From: Icerya purchasi
Taxonomy: Eukaryota; Arthropoda; Insecta; Hemiptera; Monophlebidae
Length of the DNA: 64,000 bases
Assembly (NCBI GenBank): GCA_039619475.1
Contig: CM077116.1
Span: forward strand, 385,168,760 to 385,232,759
Direction of reading: 5' to 3'
A model generated the notes under the pieces. It was not told the DNA's origin. It worked only from the letters and a program-made list of their open reading frames with translations, and did not search any database. Shown piece after piece: positions 12,081 to 21,864 of the stretch; position 1 is the first letter of the stretch, and each line of letters begins with the position of its first letter. The position numbers were made by a program, and so were the translations under genes.

Positions 12081-12113
12081 AGGATTCCGTACATTATATG
12101 TATACGGAATCCT
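12081..12113. repeat. Terminal palindrome of family-A copy 1
   Basis: AGGATTCCGTA and TACGGAATCCT form a perfect 11-bp stem around an 11-nt AT-rich loop. The homologous palindrome at 56647-56684 has a perfect 14-bp stem. Conservation at the same place in two copies marks it as a structural end of the element. Confidence 0.8.
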
Positions 12114-12119
12114 AATAAA

Positions 12120-12745
12120 ACGGTACGTATCACTGTTGTCGGCGACGAATCCGATGGCGGCAGGTTACGATGGCGGCAGGTTACGATGGAATCCGGTGTT
12201 GCTGCGACGTCTAGGATCTTGGTGCTGAAAAGATACTATCAGTTTTTTAGTTTAATTTAAGCGACCGAGACGAACGATCCTTTTACTAGTACGGATTTTT
12301 AATTAACCTCGATTTAAAAGCCTTCTTGTATCCGATGATAAATTCGGCAAAGCGTCAACTTATTTCAATATGGACAATTTTCCAGAAACATAAGAACGGA
12401 GAAACTACTTCTTCAATTGCAGACAGGAACCGACCTCAAGATGAGTATCTTAACCGAAGGTAAAAACGCGACTCTTAAACTAAAAAAAGCTTTATTAGAT
12501 CTTCAGCCACTTTTTCTTCCTTTCCGCCCTATGACCACTTGCTCTTCTTTTTGTGGTGGTTGATGATTGGCTACCCCCGCCGACAACAGGATCTCATACA
12601 TACCCACATTTACACTCGCACCAATTTTCCGAGTTATTCTTTTTTTTAATTTCTATTATTTTATTCAATTTATTTATTTGTTTTTTTTTTATTTTCTCTT
12701 CCCTTTACCTTGTAATGGACATATCACAATTTTATTATAACAACA
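12120..12745 (-). mobile_element. LTR-like dispersed repeat, copy a
   Basis: On the plus strand this runs from CGTATCACTGTTGTCGGC to a CCGCCGACAACAGGATCTCA block and then to CTTGTAATGGACATATCACA. That order matches copy b (26187-27028) and, inverted, copy c (27873-28523). If the hairpin end TGTAATG is the start, the element reads on the minus strand. Here the hairpin has decayed. The outer CCGACCGC end is missing, replaced by the family-A palindrome. Two direct CGGCAGGTTACGATGG units lie at 12158-12190. Confidence 0.55.
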
Positions 12746-13705
12746 ACAACAACAACAACATTTCAAACACGAATAACCATAAGTGAACTCGTATCTTAAA
12801 ACCGATCTTAATATGGCTACCAGCAAACATACGTACAACAAAAACGGATACATCCGCGCTCTTTATCAGCGCTGTCCGATCGAAAAACCGATAAGTCGGA
12901 CTTTCCGCTCTATCTGCGCCTGTATACCCGCATATCTACCATGTATTATGTGCATACATCGTTAGTATGCAGCACATAGCCATTTCCCAAGAGCAGTGCA
13001 CTCGGCCTCCGGCTATAACTCACGACACACACACACTCTCGCACACCATCCTCCTCTATAAAGCTTTGTTGGTTAGTGCATAAGTGAAACAATACTTATC
13101 ACAATTAAAAACAATATATTTGCATATCGCTTCCTGATTCGTATCAATATATGTATACATATGCATATCTAAAGTTACGTTATATTCACCAAAAGACCAA
13201 AATAGATACTAAACAATAATTTACCAATTAATAGTATAAATATAGGTACGTTTTAATTTACGTTACACAACTTTTATCTCTTTACATAATAAATATTTTA
13301 ATAATTAATACTGCTACATTAAAAAATTAAATTATTTTATTAAATATAAATATCTTTTGCTTTTTCCATATCTGTGTTCCCATATAGGTAACTTAAAGTG
13401 AAATTTTTATTTTCATTCGCATGTAGTTTAATATATATTTGAATACGGGTGTGTAATTTTTATCGGGTTTATAGAAGATTCAATATATTTTTTTTGTTGT
13501 TCAGACCTTCTCGGCTAGAAGTCCTTTTTCCATATTTCGTTTCAATAATGATTTCTTCTTTTTTTCCGGTAATGAATAACCACGTCTATCCTTTTTCTAT
13601 GAATATTACTTGCACTATTAGAGAGATTATGATTGATCTTAATCGTATTATTGTTATTAATATTTTTGCTATCGTTAACAATGCTGCCGCTACTATGTTT
13701 ATTAA
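12746..13705. other. No gene recognised
   Basis: AT-rich sequence containing a short (AAC)n run at 12741-12761 and several ATATATG tracts. Open frames of 60-87 residues have AT-driven composition and no family resemblance. Confidence 0.5.
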
Positions 13706-13778
13706 CCCTTAACTGGTAACGTCATCTGTGGCACCTTTAAATTTAAATGGTAAGCGATCCATCCTTACCATTTAAGGG
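13706..13778. mobile_element. piggyBac-type micro-MITE (73 bp)
   Basis: TTAA (13702-13705) is followed by CCCTTAACTGGTAACG. The other end reads ATCCTTACCATTTAAGGG followed by TTAA (13779-13782). The ends are inverted repeats of about 16 bp with one extra or mismatched base, start with CCC and end with GGG, and are flanked by duplicated TTAA, the hallmark of piggyBac transposition. At 73 bp it is far too short to encode anything. A TTTAAATTTAAA palindrome fills the centre. Confidence 0.6.
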
Positions 13779-14009
13779 TTAATACTGTTTCCTGTATATT
13801 CGGTAGACTTGTTCGACGATGCCGTATAAATAAAACTGGCTACGTTATCGCAATTGTTAGAATCTATTGGAACTAAACTTACCTCGGCCTTCCGTGCCGA
13901 TTGTTACCTATTAGTACCCCCCTCATCATCAATATTCATGTACGTTGTAATCTAGCCTAGCTCCGAGAAGTTATCGAGTCAAAAATTAAAGCTGGAGAAA
14001 GAAATCGAG

Positions 14010-14039
14010 AAAAGAGAGAGAGAGAGAGAGAGAGAGATA
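14010..14039. repeat. (GA)n microsatellite
   Basis: A run of GA dinucleotides on the plus strand, about 28 bp. Confidence 0.9.
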
Positions 14040-14221
14040 GAAAAGGAAAGAAATACGAGATAATTAAACAATGAACGCTTTTATCAGCAGGAACGCGTGA
14101 AAGTTGCCGTCATTGAATTCGCTCAAAATAAAACTCTTCGTATATTCAATTATATAATTTACTAGCTGTGGCCGCGGCGTTGCTCGCGTGAATTTTCTAA
14201 AATATTACTTTATTTGTTAAA

Positions 14222-14749
14222 TTACACCCGCGCGGAATTCAGTTCATGACTGTGTAAGAAAATCAGTAAATGATTATTTGTCAAAAGATTTTTTATTGGC
14301 TGTGGCGGCTCCTGAATATTGGGGAGACTAATTTTTCCAGAAGCACAGCACATACCATTAGGTTCATTGGCCCATTTTTTGGCAGAACACTTGGAGCAGA
14401 TCTTATTCATGGCTCCGATTTGGACGGAAGACTGTTGAGCATAATCAATCTGTGGATCGTATCTGAAAGCCGATCTGTTACTGTGAGCTAAAACTCGATT
14501 ACGAACTCTAGTCGTTGACGTCTGTTGTGTTTCTCTCTGATCTCGAAGGCGTTGGGAACGCTCAGAGCTTGATTCCCTAGTGTGAGCTTGTATATTTCTC
14601 GACTCTCTGGCACGCGATTGCGACGCGTATTCTCTCTGACTTGCAAGACGATTTTCAGTTTCTGATGAAGATTCTCCATTACGACGTATTTTTGATGCCC
14701 TCGCCTGGGAACTATTTCTAGAAAGTTGAGATCTTAATCTTTTGGCCAT
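14222..14749 (-). CDS. N-terminal segment of a Helitron replication protein (truncated, 175 aa)
   Basis: The ATG at 14749 opens a basic, Ser/Arg/Glu-rich region (residues 1-90) with spaced R-E-S repeats, as in proteins preceding the Helitron-like N-terminal domain. Residues 100-155 hold FRYDPQIDYA, then IGAMNKICSKC and GMCCASGK, giving a Cys pair at 118/121 and CC at 134-135, followed by a proline-rich LPNIQEPPQPIKNLL. In full Helitron proteins this metal-binding-looking block precedes the Rep endonuclease and helicase. Here the frame ends 20 residues later, next to the Helitron 3' terminus. The frame is open and uninterrupted, which is unusual in this window. It may encode a short protein or be a by-product of internal deletion. 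Confidence 0.75.
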   Translation of the reverse strand: MAKRLRSQLSRNSSQARASKIRRNGESSSETENRLASQREYASQSRARESRNIQAHTRESSSERSQRLRDQRETQQTSTTRVRNRVLAHSNRSAFRYDPQIDYAQQSSVQIGAMNKICSKCSAKKWANEPNGMCCASGKISLPNIQEPPQPIKNLLTNNHLLIFLHSHELNSARV

Positions 14750-14855
14750 TTTGTACCTTTTACAAAAGATAACGGTAACGCTCGAAAATTTTCATTCCTT
14801 ACGTTAACACACTATTTCCATTAGTGATGAGTTTGTAAACGATGCTAAGGCGATC

Positions 14856-14963
14856 TTTATCCGAATTTACATTTCCATGGTAATTAACATTGATATTTTA
14901 ACTTTTTTTATAAAACATTAAAATATCAATGTTAATTACCATGGAAATGGAAATTTGGATAAA
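14856..14963. repeat. 46-bp near-perfect inverted repeat inside the Helitron
   Basis: Arms 14856-14901 and 14918-14963 are inverse copies with two mismatches, separated by 16 bp. The inner core CCATGGTAATTAACATTGAT is perfect. The repeat lies between the Helitron 5' terminus and the start of its frame, and would form a long RNA hairpin or DNA cruciform. Confidence 0.95.
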
Positions 14964-15179
14964 GAAAATGAATTTTTTACACCTTGAGTTACATTATTGG
15001 AGTTTAAGTAAGGATCCCTAATTTTTTTTGAAAATATAATATAGCCTATGTCACCCGAAGATAGTGTAGCTTCCCAACGGTGAAAGAATTTTTCAAATCG
15101 ATCCAGTAGTTTCGGAGCCTATTCAATGTAAACAAGCAAACAATCAAATCTTTCCTCTTTATAATATTATTAGTATAGA

Positions 15180-16070
15180 TAAAAATTCTCTTCCTAAAAC
15201 AACGAGTTATTTTTTTTTTTTTTTGGTTGTCCAGCATAAGTTTTTCAGATTTTTACCTAGTTTGCAAATTGAATTGGCGTGTAATTTGAAAATTTTTCTC
15301 AGAATATTAAAAACATCTTTCTAGCAATTTCAGATCCTAAATTGCTAGTCATTAATTATGCCTGTTCGTTGAGAATCATTAATATGTATATATTTGTGCA
15401 TACTGAATACTTGCATTGCTCTCTTCTACCATTAAAAATAAATAATTCTAGTAGTATATTTTTTAAAATTGAATTGTAGGGATTTAAGAGATTCTGGTTT
15501 TTCCATTCAATTTATTTTTACCATTATAATTGTGTTCTGCGGTATACATATATGGAATAGCTATTTTTGCATTATAGCATTCTGCTGGGGCTTTAATGAG
15601 TTTATCTTATTTTTTGAATGTAATTTACATCGGAGGTGGGTAATTTTAAATATTTCTTATTAAACATTGAAGGAGGTAAATATTATTGGAACATCTTCAT
15701 TTCAGTAGCTCTGATAATACAGTCTATTTTCATCATTCTGGTCTGTATTATAAATTTTTATCATGTTTTATCTATATAAGTATGTCCCATACAGTTGACA
15801 GGGTGTCCGGGATTGCAAAATTTTCAAAATGTACTAAAACTAAAGTTCATTTCTTTCTACCGTCTTTATTTTCCTAGGTTTCTCCTGGTTGGCTAAACCC
15901 TGGGGGCGACTTGGACCTGAAACGAAATAAGTGTCAAACCGGTGATCACTACTTTTTAACTACTAAGCTTACATTTTTAATCTAGTTTATATTATTTATC
16001 GTTTATTAATATAGAAATAATTTACGCGTAAATTTAAGGCTAAACTGTTTTATTTAATAATGGTATCTAT
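15180..16070. other. No gene recognised
   Basis: AT-rich spacer between the Helitron and the broken AAA/nuclease gene. The 60-64 residue frames at 15469 and 15686 are hydrophobic by base composition and resemble nothing known to me. Confidence 0.5.
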
Positions 16071-16077
16071 GCTTTTT

Positions 16078-18110
16078 CTATTTCTGTACTGTTAATTTTT
16101 CTTTATACGTATGTGTTCGTATTTCCTTATTGAGTTTCGTACTTTGAAATGTTTTGCAATAATTTTTTATTATTTCTTTTAGGGCTGTTGTACTATTACC
16201 GCTGTCTCCGAACTTGGTTTCAATGATGATCCTTGTTTCATTACTGATTTCAGTTAGCACATCTATTCCTTTTCCTTTCCCTATATGATATTCACTATGG
16301 ACTTTATATACTGAGTACAGTGCGTATAATATACTTTGGAAATCGTTTTCGTTAGTGATATTTATTTCTTCAAACAGATTCTCTATTAATTTCACAAGTA
16401 TTACATTATCGTTATTTAGTCGTGATAGTGAAAGGATATATTTCTTCTTATAATCCCGTTTTACTTTCAATTTTTTTCTTATGTAACTTGCCTATTAATA
16501 TTTCGTTTAATTTCTTCTTTAATTTCTTTATTCGGAATTTTCAATTCATAGGCGTCCCATCCACCTACTGTTTTAAACTTTTTACGGAGTTCTAATATTG
16601 TTAGGATACGCAAATGGACGGAATAATCAATTGATTTTACATTTGTAAGGTATCCTAATTCTAGTAGGATATTGAAATATAAGGTATGATCAGTTTTATT
16701 ATAACTATTTGGGTTGTTTATACTTTGTTTCAATCGTATTAATTTATTAATATGTATTTCATGATGAGATACGAATTGTATAGTTTTATTTTGAAATAAT
16801 TCACATATTGTTTTAAATACCATGTCGTTGTACAATAATTCTCTCAATCTTATTGCAGTATTATTTCCTCCCCAGTACACATACTTTGACTTTACAATAT
16901 TGCACGATCGAATGCGGATTGTACATTTCTTTTCTATCACGCGTGATATAATCACCATACCATTCTTGAATGATTTTTTCATCTTGTTCGATATGAAATC
17001 TCGATAGTAATGTTTCTACCTCTTTGTCTGTGAAACCGTAATAGTTGCTAAAATTTTTATTATCCGCGAAAGGAAATTTTTCAATATTATTTGCATATGG
17101 TGATAATACTCCGGTTATTCTTAAACAGGAGTTTGAGAGGCCGCGAGAAACAAATCGGTTTTTTATTAAAAGTGTTCTTATTATCTTTCCGATTAAAACT
17201 ATTATTCCTAGTATCTTTTGTACGATTAAACACTGCTGTCTGCACTGGCGCATCACATTCATCTATTAGAACAATTACTTTCACTTCAAATTTATGAAAG
17301 AGCGCACTCGATATGGATTTTAACGCAAAAGCGCAACATACTTTATTTAGTTTTTGTTTCTAGATTTTTTTATAATACTGCCTTAGCGAATCTGCAGGAC
17401 CCTCTGGGTTTTTTCGCCATAAATATCGATAACACTGAAGTTGATTCTTGATCATGTAAGAAAAAGAATTCAAAAATTCTTCCATGTTGTCAGCACGTAA
17501 ATCTTTAAAACTGACGTAAAGGACAGGGTACTTTCCGAAATGTTCCTTGAAAAATTTGTTGTCTTCATATATTTTTAAGAATTTTCCATGAGCCTTCTTG
17601 TATTTGTGATTCAAATCACATCCTATTCGAATGTTCAGCACTCTCTAACGAACGCTCTATTCTTTACACCCAACTTTTAGTTTTGGGTCTTCCTACTCCC
17701 TTTAACGCTACCTATATTCTTTCCTTCCCATTGCCTTCAGTTATCCCATTGCTACTGTCCTTTGTCCTCTCCATTTCTGACCGCCTGGTTATTTAGTTAT
17801 AACTGTTAATTTTTCATGTTGTTGGGTCAAGGCCGCTGGCGCGCCCAGGGTAGGAAAAAAAAAAAAAAAATAGAATTTTCCATTATACTTTCTAGTAAAA
17901 ATCTTGTAAGTTTCGGTTTCATTTAGTGGTATTCTAAATCAATTTTCTATCTGTTTGTATTGCAAAAAACGATTTCAGCATATATATATTTACCGATTTC
18001 CCAAATCTTCTTGGTGCGCTTATCTGTATGAATTCATGGTTGGAAAATTCTTTTATAAGCATTGTTTTGTCAATAAATGTTGATGATGTAATAATCCGTT
18101 TAAATTTGTT
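16078..18110 (-). pseudogene. Bacterial-type AAA-ATPase-like / PD-(D/E)XK nuclease gene, broken
   Basis: Minus-strand pieces in order give a full domain plan. The N-terminus (18110-17934) has TFIDKTMLIKEF and Walker A PRRFGKS. After a stop and an inserted LINE tail, 17636-17361 carries HFGKYPVLYVSFKDLRADN. After one in-frame TAG, 17357-17110 holds Walker B VIVLIDECDAP. Shifted frames give ITGVLSPYANN, YYGFTDKEVETLL and EWYGDY (to 16890), then a lid region with ELGYLT (to 16480). Last comes the nuclease motif GKGKGIDVLTE...IIIETKF (16470-16078), the D...E-x-K signature. This matches the AAA-ATPase-like plus PD-(D/E)XK family (PF09820/PF08011 type) common in Bacteroidetes and other bacteria and patchy in eukaryotes. 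Its biological role is poorly known. At least two stops, three frameshifts and one insertion silence it. Confidence 0.85.
17637..17870 (+). mobile_element. LINE 3' fragment with poly(A), inserted in the AAA/nuclease gene
   Basis: A pyrimidine-rich stretch ends in GTTAATTTTTCATGTTGTTG, a CCGCTGGCGCGCC core, CAGGGTAGG and A16. Its last 58 bp match the mini-insert at 5512. Flanks TCGAATGTTC (17627-17636) and TAGAATTTTC (17871-17880) agree at 8 of 10 bases, a plausible decayed target-site duplication. The gene's reading resumes on either side, between the residues after Walker A and the HFGKYPV strand. The insertion is therefore in plus orientation, opposite to the gene. Confidence 0.75.
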
Positions 18111-18665
18111 TCATTTGAGCACAATTCTTTCTACCTATTTACAAATAAGCATAAATTAAATGATTGGCACGAATATTTTTATAAATGAAGTAGTGTGAAA
18201 ATTAAAGAAAAAAAAACGTAAATTAAGCCGCAGTTTAATTTAAAATATGAAATGCATATCCTACCGAATTTAATCAAGAATTTTAAATTTTTTAGGGAGG
18301 TATAATTATTATCGCAACAAAAAAAAAAAAAAAAATACGCCTTAAATAATGTGTGAAAAAATGCGGACAGGAAATAATTGAATGAAATTAATGATATAAT
18401 TTTTCCGTTTATTCACTTGTAATGTCTAATAATTTTGAATTATTGAACGAAATGTTTATAAAAATGAAATCCTACACAACAAAAAGGAATTATTTACCTT
18501 CACAAAATTTCTCTTACAATTATGACATTTTGATACTTCTACAATCAGAAAAAATATTGCTCACAATAACTGCTTAATGAAAAATTACTAGAAAAAAATA
18601 AATAAAACTTTCTCGCTTAACACAGGAGATACGTTAGAAAAATAAATAATATATTCAGTAAAGAA
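18111..18665. other. No gene recognised
   Basis: Very AT-rich sequence with A-runs at 18320-18336. Upstream of the broken AAA gene I see no conserved promoter or start region. A TGA lies in frame just before 18110, so the original initiation codon is lost or altered. Confidence 0.5.
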
Positions 18666-18669
18666 ATTT

Positions 18670-18919
18670 CGTAATATTTTGGTGTTCCTCGAGGGACTAT
18701 CTTGGGTCCCCTGTATTGTTCCTAGTTTACATTAATGGTCTATGTAATTTGGATGTACAGGGGAAGTTAACTAATTATGTAGGCGATATGGTTTTGTTAG
18801 TAAACTCCCGGTACCCAAATATGTTAATAAAATTAGCTTATAGTGGGTCTGTTTTAATTGTAGGATGAATGGTTAAAAATAAATTAGTATTAAATGTAAA
18901 TAAGACGAAACACGTAATA
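18670..18919 (+). pseudogene. LINE RT palm fragment
   Basis: Frames read VLFLVYINGLCNLDV, then YVGDMVLLV, then NKLVLNVNKTKH. This is the order motif B-tail, catalytic box and 'L-LN--KT' of non-LTR reverse transcriptases. The catalytic box is YVGDM where YADDM or YVDDM is expected, so one catalytic aspartate is lost. A GVPRGTILG-like start is visible across a frameshift. The mariner at 18920 follows directly and may have inserted here. Confidence 0.65.
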
Positions 18920-19895
18920 CGAGGTGTGACAATTTTATTCGTAGAATTGTTTCATAGCGTGATTTGCGGCAACACTGCGATGGTGCTCGCGATCTCGTTG
19001 GAAGGAGGGGACACATTTCTGAGTCAGTATATCCGGTTTTCATAACGGTAGCACGTATATATCGCGTTCGTTCTGTGGTCGTTTAAACAAAATAAGATTT
19101 TTACACGTGTTGTGAAAATGTGCGATGTAAATATTGAGCAACGCGTATCCTTCGATCAAATTCTGGGTCAAACGCGGAGTAAAACCGCCGTCAAAAATCC
19201 TCGTATAATAACAAGACGTGTTTAAGGAAGACGCTATGAAACAACCGACTCTGTTTTCGAGTGGGCTAAGCGGTTTAAGGACGGCCGTGAATCGGTCAAG
19301 GACGATCCGCGCTGCGGCGGTCTTTCTACCGCAAAAACGGTGACAAATGTTGAACATGTGCGCATGCGCGTGCTCCAAGGTCGTCGAGTGAGTTGTCGAA
19401 TGTTATAAGAGGAGTTAAACATCAACCGCGAGACCATTTGACAGATTTTAAATGACGATCTAGGGATACGTAAACTGAGCGCCAAGATGGTTCCAGAACT
19501 GCTCACAGCTGAGCAAAAAGAGCTCCGGAGATCCATTTGTCAAGACATGATTGATCGAATTGATGCTGGAGGAAACCAGTGGATGTCGTTCATTATCACG
19601 GGGGACGAGTCTTGGGTGTTCGAATATGACCCTGAGACCAAGAGACAGAGCATACAGTTGATAGAGAAGGGCGGGGAGCGTCCGGAAAAAGCTCGCATGT
19701 CCAAATCAAGAGTCAAGTCTCTACTGATCGACTTTTTCGACATCAACGGCTTTGTTCATCATGAATACGTTCCCGCAGGCCAGACACAGTCAATGCAGCA
19801 TTCTGGATCGAAGTTTTGAAACGGTTATGAGCCCGATGAGCCAACAAACTTCAGAGTGGAGATATACTTTAGCTAATGCAGACCCGTAACTGGAT
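18920..19895 (+). pseudogene. mariner (Tc1/mariner) transposase remnant with 5' TIR
   Basis: A TA at 18918 precedes CGAGGTGTGAC, a mariner-like terminal repeat start. From about 19119 the transposase reads VNIEQRVSFDQILGQTRSKT (helix-turn-helix), then VFEWAKRFKDGRESVKDDPR, then EELNINRETI (second HTH). It continues with KLSAKMVPELLTAEQ, then ITGDESWVFEYDPETKRQS with the first catalytic Asp, then FFDINGFVHHEYVPAGQT. A one-base shift near 19785 changes the frame; beyond it NAAFWIEVLKRL is recognisable. The second Asp block (DNARPH in the family) is mutated, and the third Asp and 3' TIR are missing. Three in-frame stops precede 19487. It is dead. Confidence 0.85.
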
Positions 19896-20680
19896 TTATG
19901 CCTGTGTGACAGATACTAAAAACATAGAAAAACGGTGAGAAATAGCAAAAATTGACAAAAACAGCGTAAACGTGCTAAAATGATGAGAAATAGTGGAAAA
20001 TTGGCTATAATTAGTTAGAAAATGTTTATACTACATGTCAGTGCAGTGACGACTAAAGCTGAGGCGATGGGCGATGAAATGGTGATTTGCAAACGGTTGT
20101 GGGAGACCCTTGCCTCCACCAGCCTAACAGGAACGGTTGCAGAGGCGCTTAAAGATATGTGACTGTGATGGGCAGACGTTTGGTCAATGTCAGGACCGTC
20201 TTACCACGTGCCAGCATGATAGTCATGTTGAAGATGTCGAGTGGAGCCTCTAATATTGGACGACTGAAGACAGAGCCCAGCTCGATGTGTTAGACTAGGT
20301 GTTTAATGCTATGGCCGATTTAATGGTAAATCCAATAATCAACTTGAGCGCCATAGAAGACCTAAACCATTCTACAGCCATAGTAATCACTAAGCTGGAG
20401 GTGGACTTGGCGGAGTCATGGGGGGATGCCATGGAAGATAAAATAGAGAAGGTTATCATGGACGAAGATGGACATAGTAAAGAGTTGGAAGAAACATTAC
20501 ACGTGGTTCTTGTGTAGAAATCAGGGTATTCAAAGGAGCTTGAAGAACAACTGCAAAAGATTATTGCCGATAAGGCTGCTCATTATGCACAACACTCGAA
20601 CGTCTTGCACACTATTGAAGAGACTACTATCCCCGCCTTACAAAAAAAAAAAAACAAAACAAAAACATACATCTTCTTAA
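19896..20680 (+). other. Unrecognised, protein-like but broken
   Basis: This is less AT-rich than its surroundings. Frames such as 20299-20517 (acidic, helical) and a neighbouring frame with KELEEQLQKIIADKAAHYAQ look like coiled-coil protein. It lies just upstream of a LINE RT remnant in the same orientation, so an ORF1/gag-like product of that LINE is possible. I do not recognise the family. Confidence 0.3.
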
Positions 20681-20724
20681 TATTTGGTAAGTATGGACAT
20701 ATATCCAGCATGGTATTAATAAAC

Positions 20725-21720
20725 TAACCAACACTACTCCAGGACCAGACCTAATCTCTCCTCTATTTCTCAAGCATCTACATCCTGACTTGAAGAAGTT
20801 TTTACTGAATATCTTCAACAAAATCTGGACAGAGAATTGTTTCCTAAGTTTACGGAGAACAGCGATTGTTATCCCGAGTGCGTAAATCCATCGTCATACA
20901 GGCGCATCTCACTTACCTGTAGCGCATGTAGGTTAATGGAAAAATTCGTGGCCAGCCGAGTACTATAGAAAAATATAACCTCATTCTCGGAAGTCAATCC
21001 GGTTTCTGAAAATACAGAAACACTCTTGTGTAGTATACAACGAAAATATTAAATACATTTCAAAAAAATCAATATTTATTCTCAATAATTTTTGACATTC
21101 AGAAGGCATAATTCAAAATTATACAGTTGCTGATAATGATGGGCATAAAAGGCCGATTAATACGGTTTATCACGAATTTTTTCTCAAGCCGTTCGTTTAA
21201 AGTTAGAGGTGAGAGTGTCAGTTACTCTCAGAATTTCATTATTGAAAATGGAGTACCACAAGACAGCGTCTTAAGCGTGCATTGCTTCCTTATCCTGATG
21301 AATAGTTTTATCGAGTACATCCCCTTATTACAGACAGACGTTTTGCGAATGATTTAGATATCACATTACAACAGAAGATATCCACCACGCTCAAATTTTT
21401 TTACAAAAATATCTAGATAATTTACAGGTACGGAGCACTGGGCTACAGTTGTCTGCAAAAAACAACTTATGTTATTTTTACTAGAATACGATGATCAGAC
21501 CCGATATATTTCAATTTAACAATAAAGCGATCGAAGGAATACACATTTCTTTGATTACATTTTGACTCGAAACTAACCTGGCAATACCACATTCTTGCAA
21601 TCAAGCACTCCTGTCTATAGCTACTTAATATCCGGAAAATGATGCGTCATAATTACACTTTGTTCGGATTAAACTTCTGTAGATGTGCAATAAAGGCTTG
21701 GCAGTTTTACATCTATTCTC
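20725..21720 (+). pseudogene. LINE reverse transcriptase remnant (R1/I-like)
   Basis: Pieces in order are TTPGPDLISPLFLKHL (start of the RT fingers), then NPSSYRRISLTCSACRLMEK. Next come a weak motif A (FDIQKA-like, frameshifted), MGIKGRLIRFITNFFSSRSF, and ENGVPQDSVLS (motif B with Q-G changed to Q-D). After a frame change, FANDLDITLQ replaces F/YADD. Then come a 'L-LSAKKT-' strand and a 'FDSKLTWQYHI' thumb motif. Stops and shifts interrupt every block. No polyadenylated end is seen before the next LINE at 21865. Confidence 0.7.
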
Positions 21721-21864
21721 GTTCTAAAAGTTGAACTTAAATAGGAAAATGATTATGCAACCAAATGACATCTCTATTACAGTTCTGTCACAAAACTGAG
21801 TGTAACGAATACGAAAAAATAAAAAAATGGAATGCAGATATAAGTAGAAATTATAACGGGAAAA

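Larger units (their letters stand above)
7419..12113 (+). mobile_element. Family-A composite element with internal satellite-like array (copy 1)
   Basis: The element opens with AGTTCAGTCAAGCATG, a partly self-complementary start (AGCATG...CATGCG-CTGAA), then GATTCCGTAT. A stretch of about 1.4 kb of low coding potential follows, then an array of about 285-bp monomers (8785-11750), then about 330 bp ending in a palindrome (12081-12113). The same order (start motif, array, conserved 3' block, palindrome) recurs at 53848-56685. The start through the first array monomer recurs nearly unchanged at 62240-64000. I see no transposase. The start's GATTCCGTAT is the inverse of ATACGGAATC in the terminal palindrome, so sub-terminal inverted repeats are possible. 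The class is unresolved. Confidence 0.65.
14162..15179 (-). mobile_element. Helitron with both termini (non-autonomous, 1018 bp)
   Basis: On the minus strand the element begins TCTATACTAATAATATTATA (at 15179) and ends GCCACAGCTAG (at 14162). A host A lies before the TC and a T after the CTAG, so it sits between A and T as Helitrons do. The 5' region holds GGCTCCGAAACTACTGGA and GAAAGCTACACT-type motifs known from insect Helitron ends. Inside lies only the N-terminal part of a Helitron protein, with no Rep or helicase, so movement would need a partner in trans. The termini look complete, indicating a fairly recent or well-preserved copy. Confidence 0.85.

Noticed and set aside
13979..14060. 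Promoter with GAGA-type elements
   Set aside because: The GA run is a simple microsatellite, with no gene start nearby in a fitting orientation.
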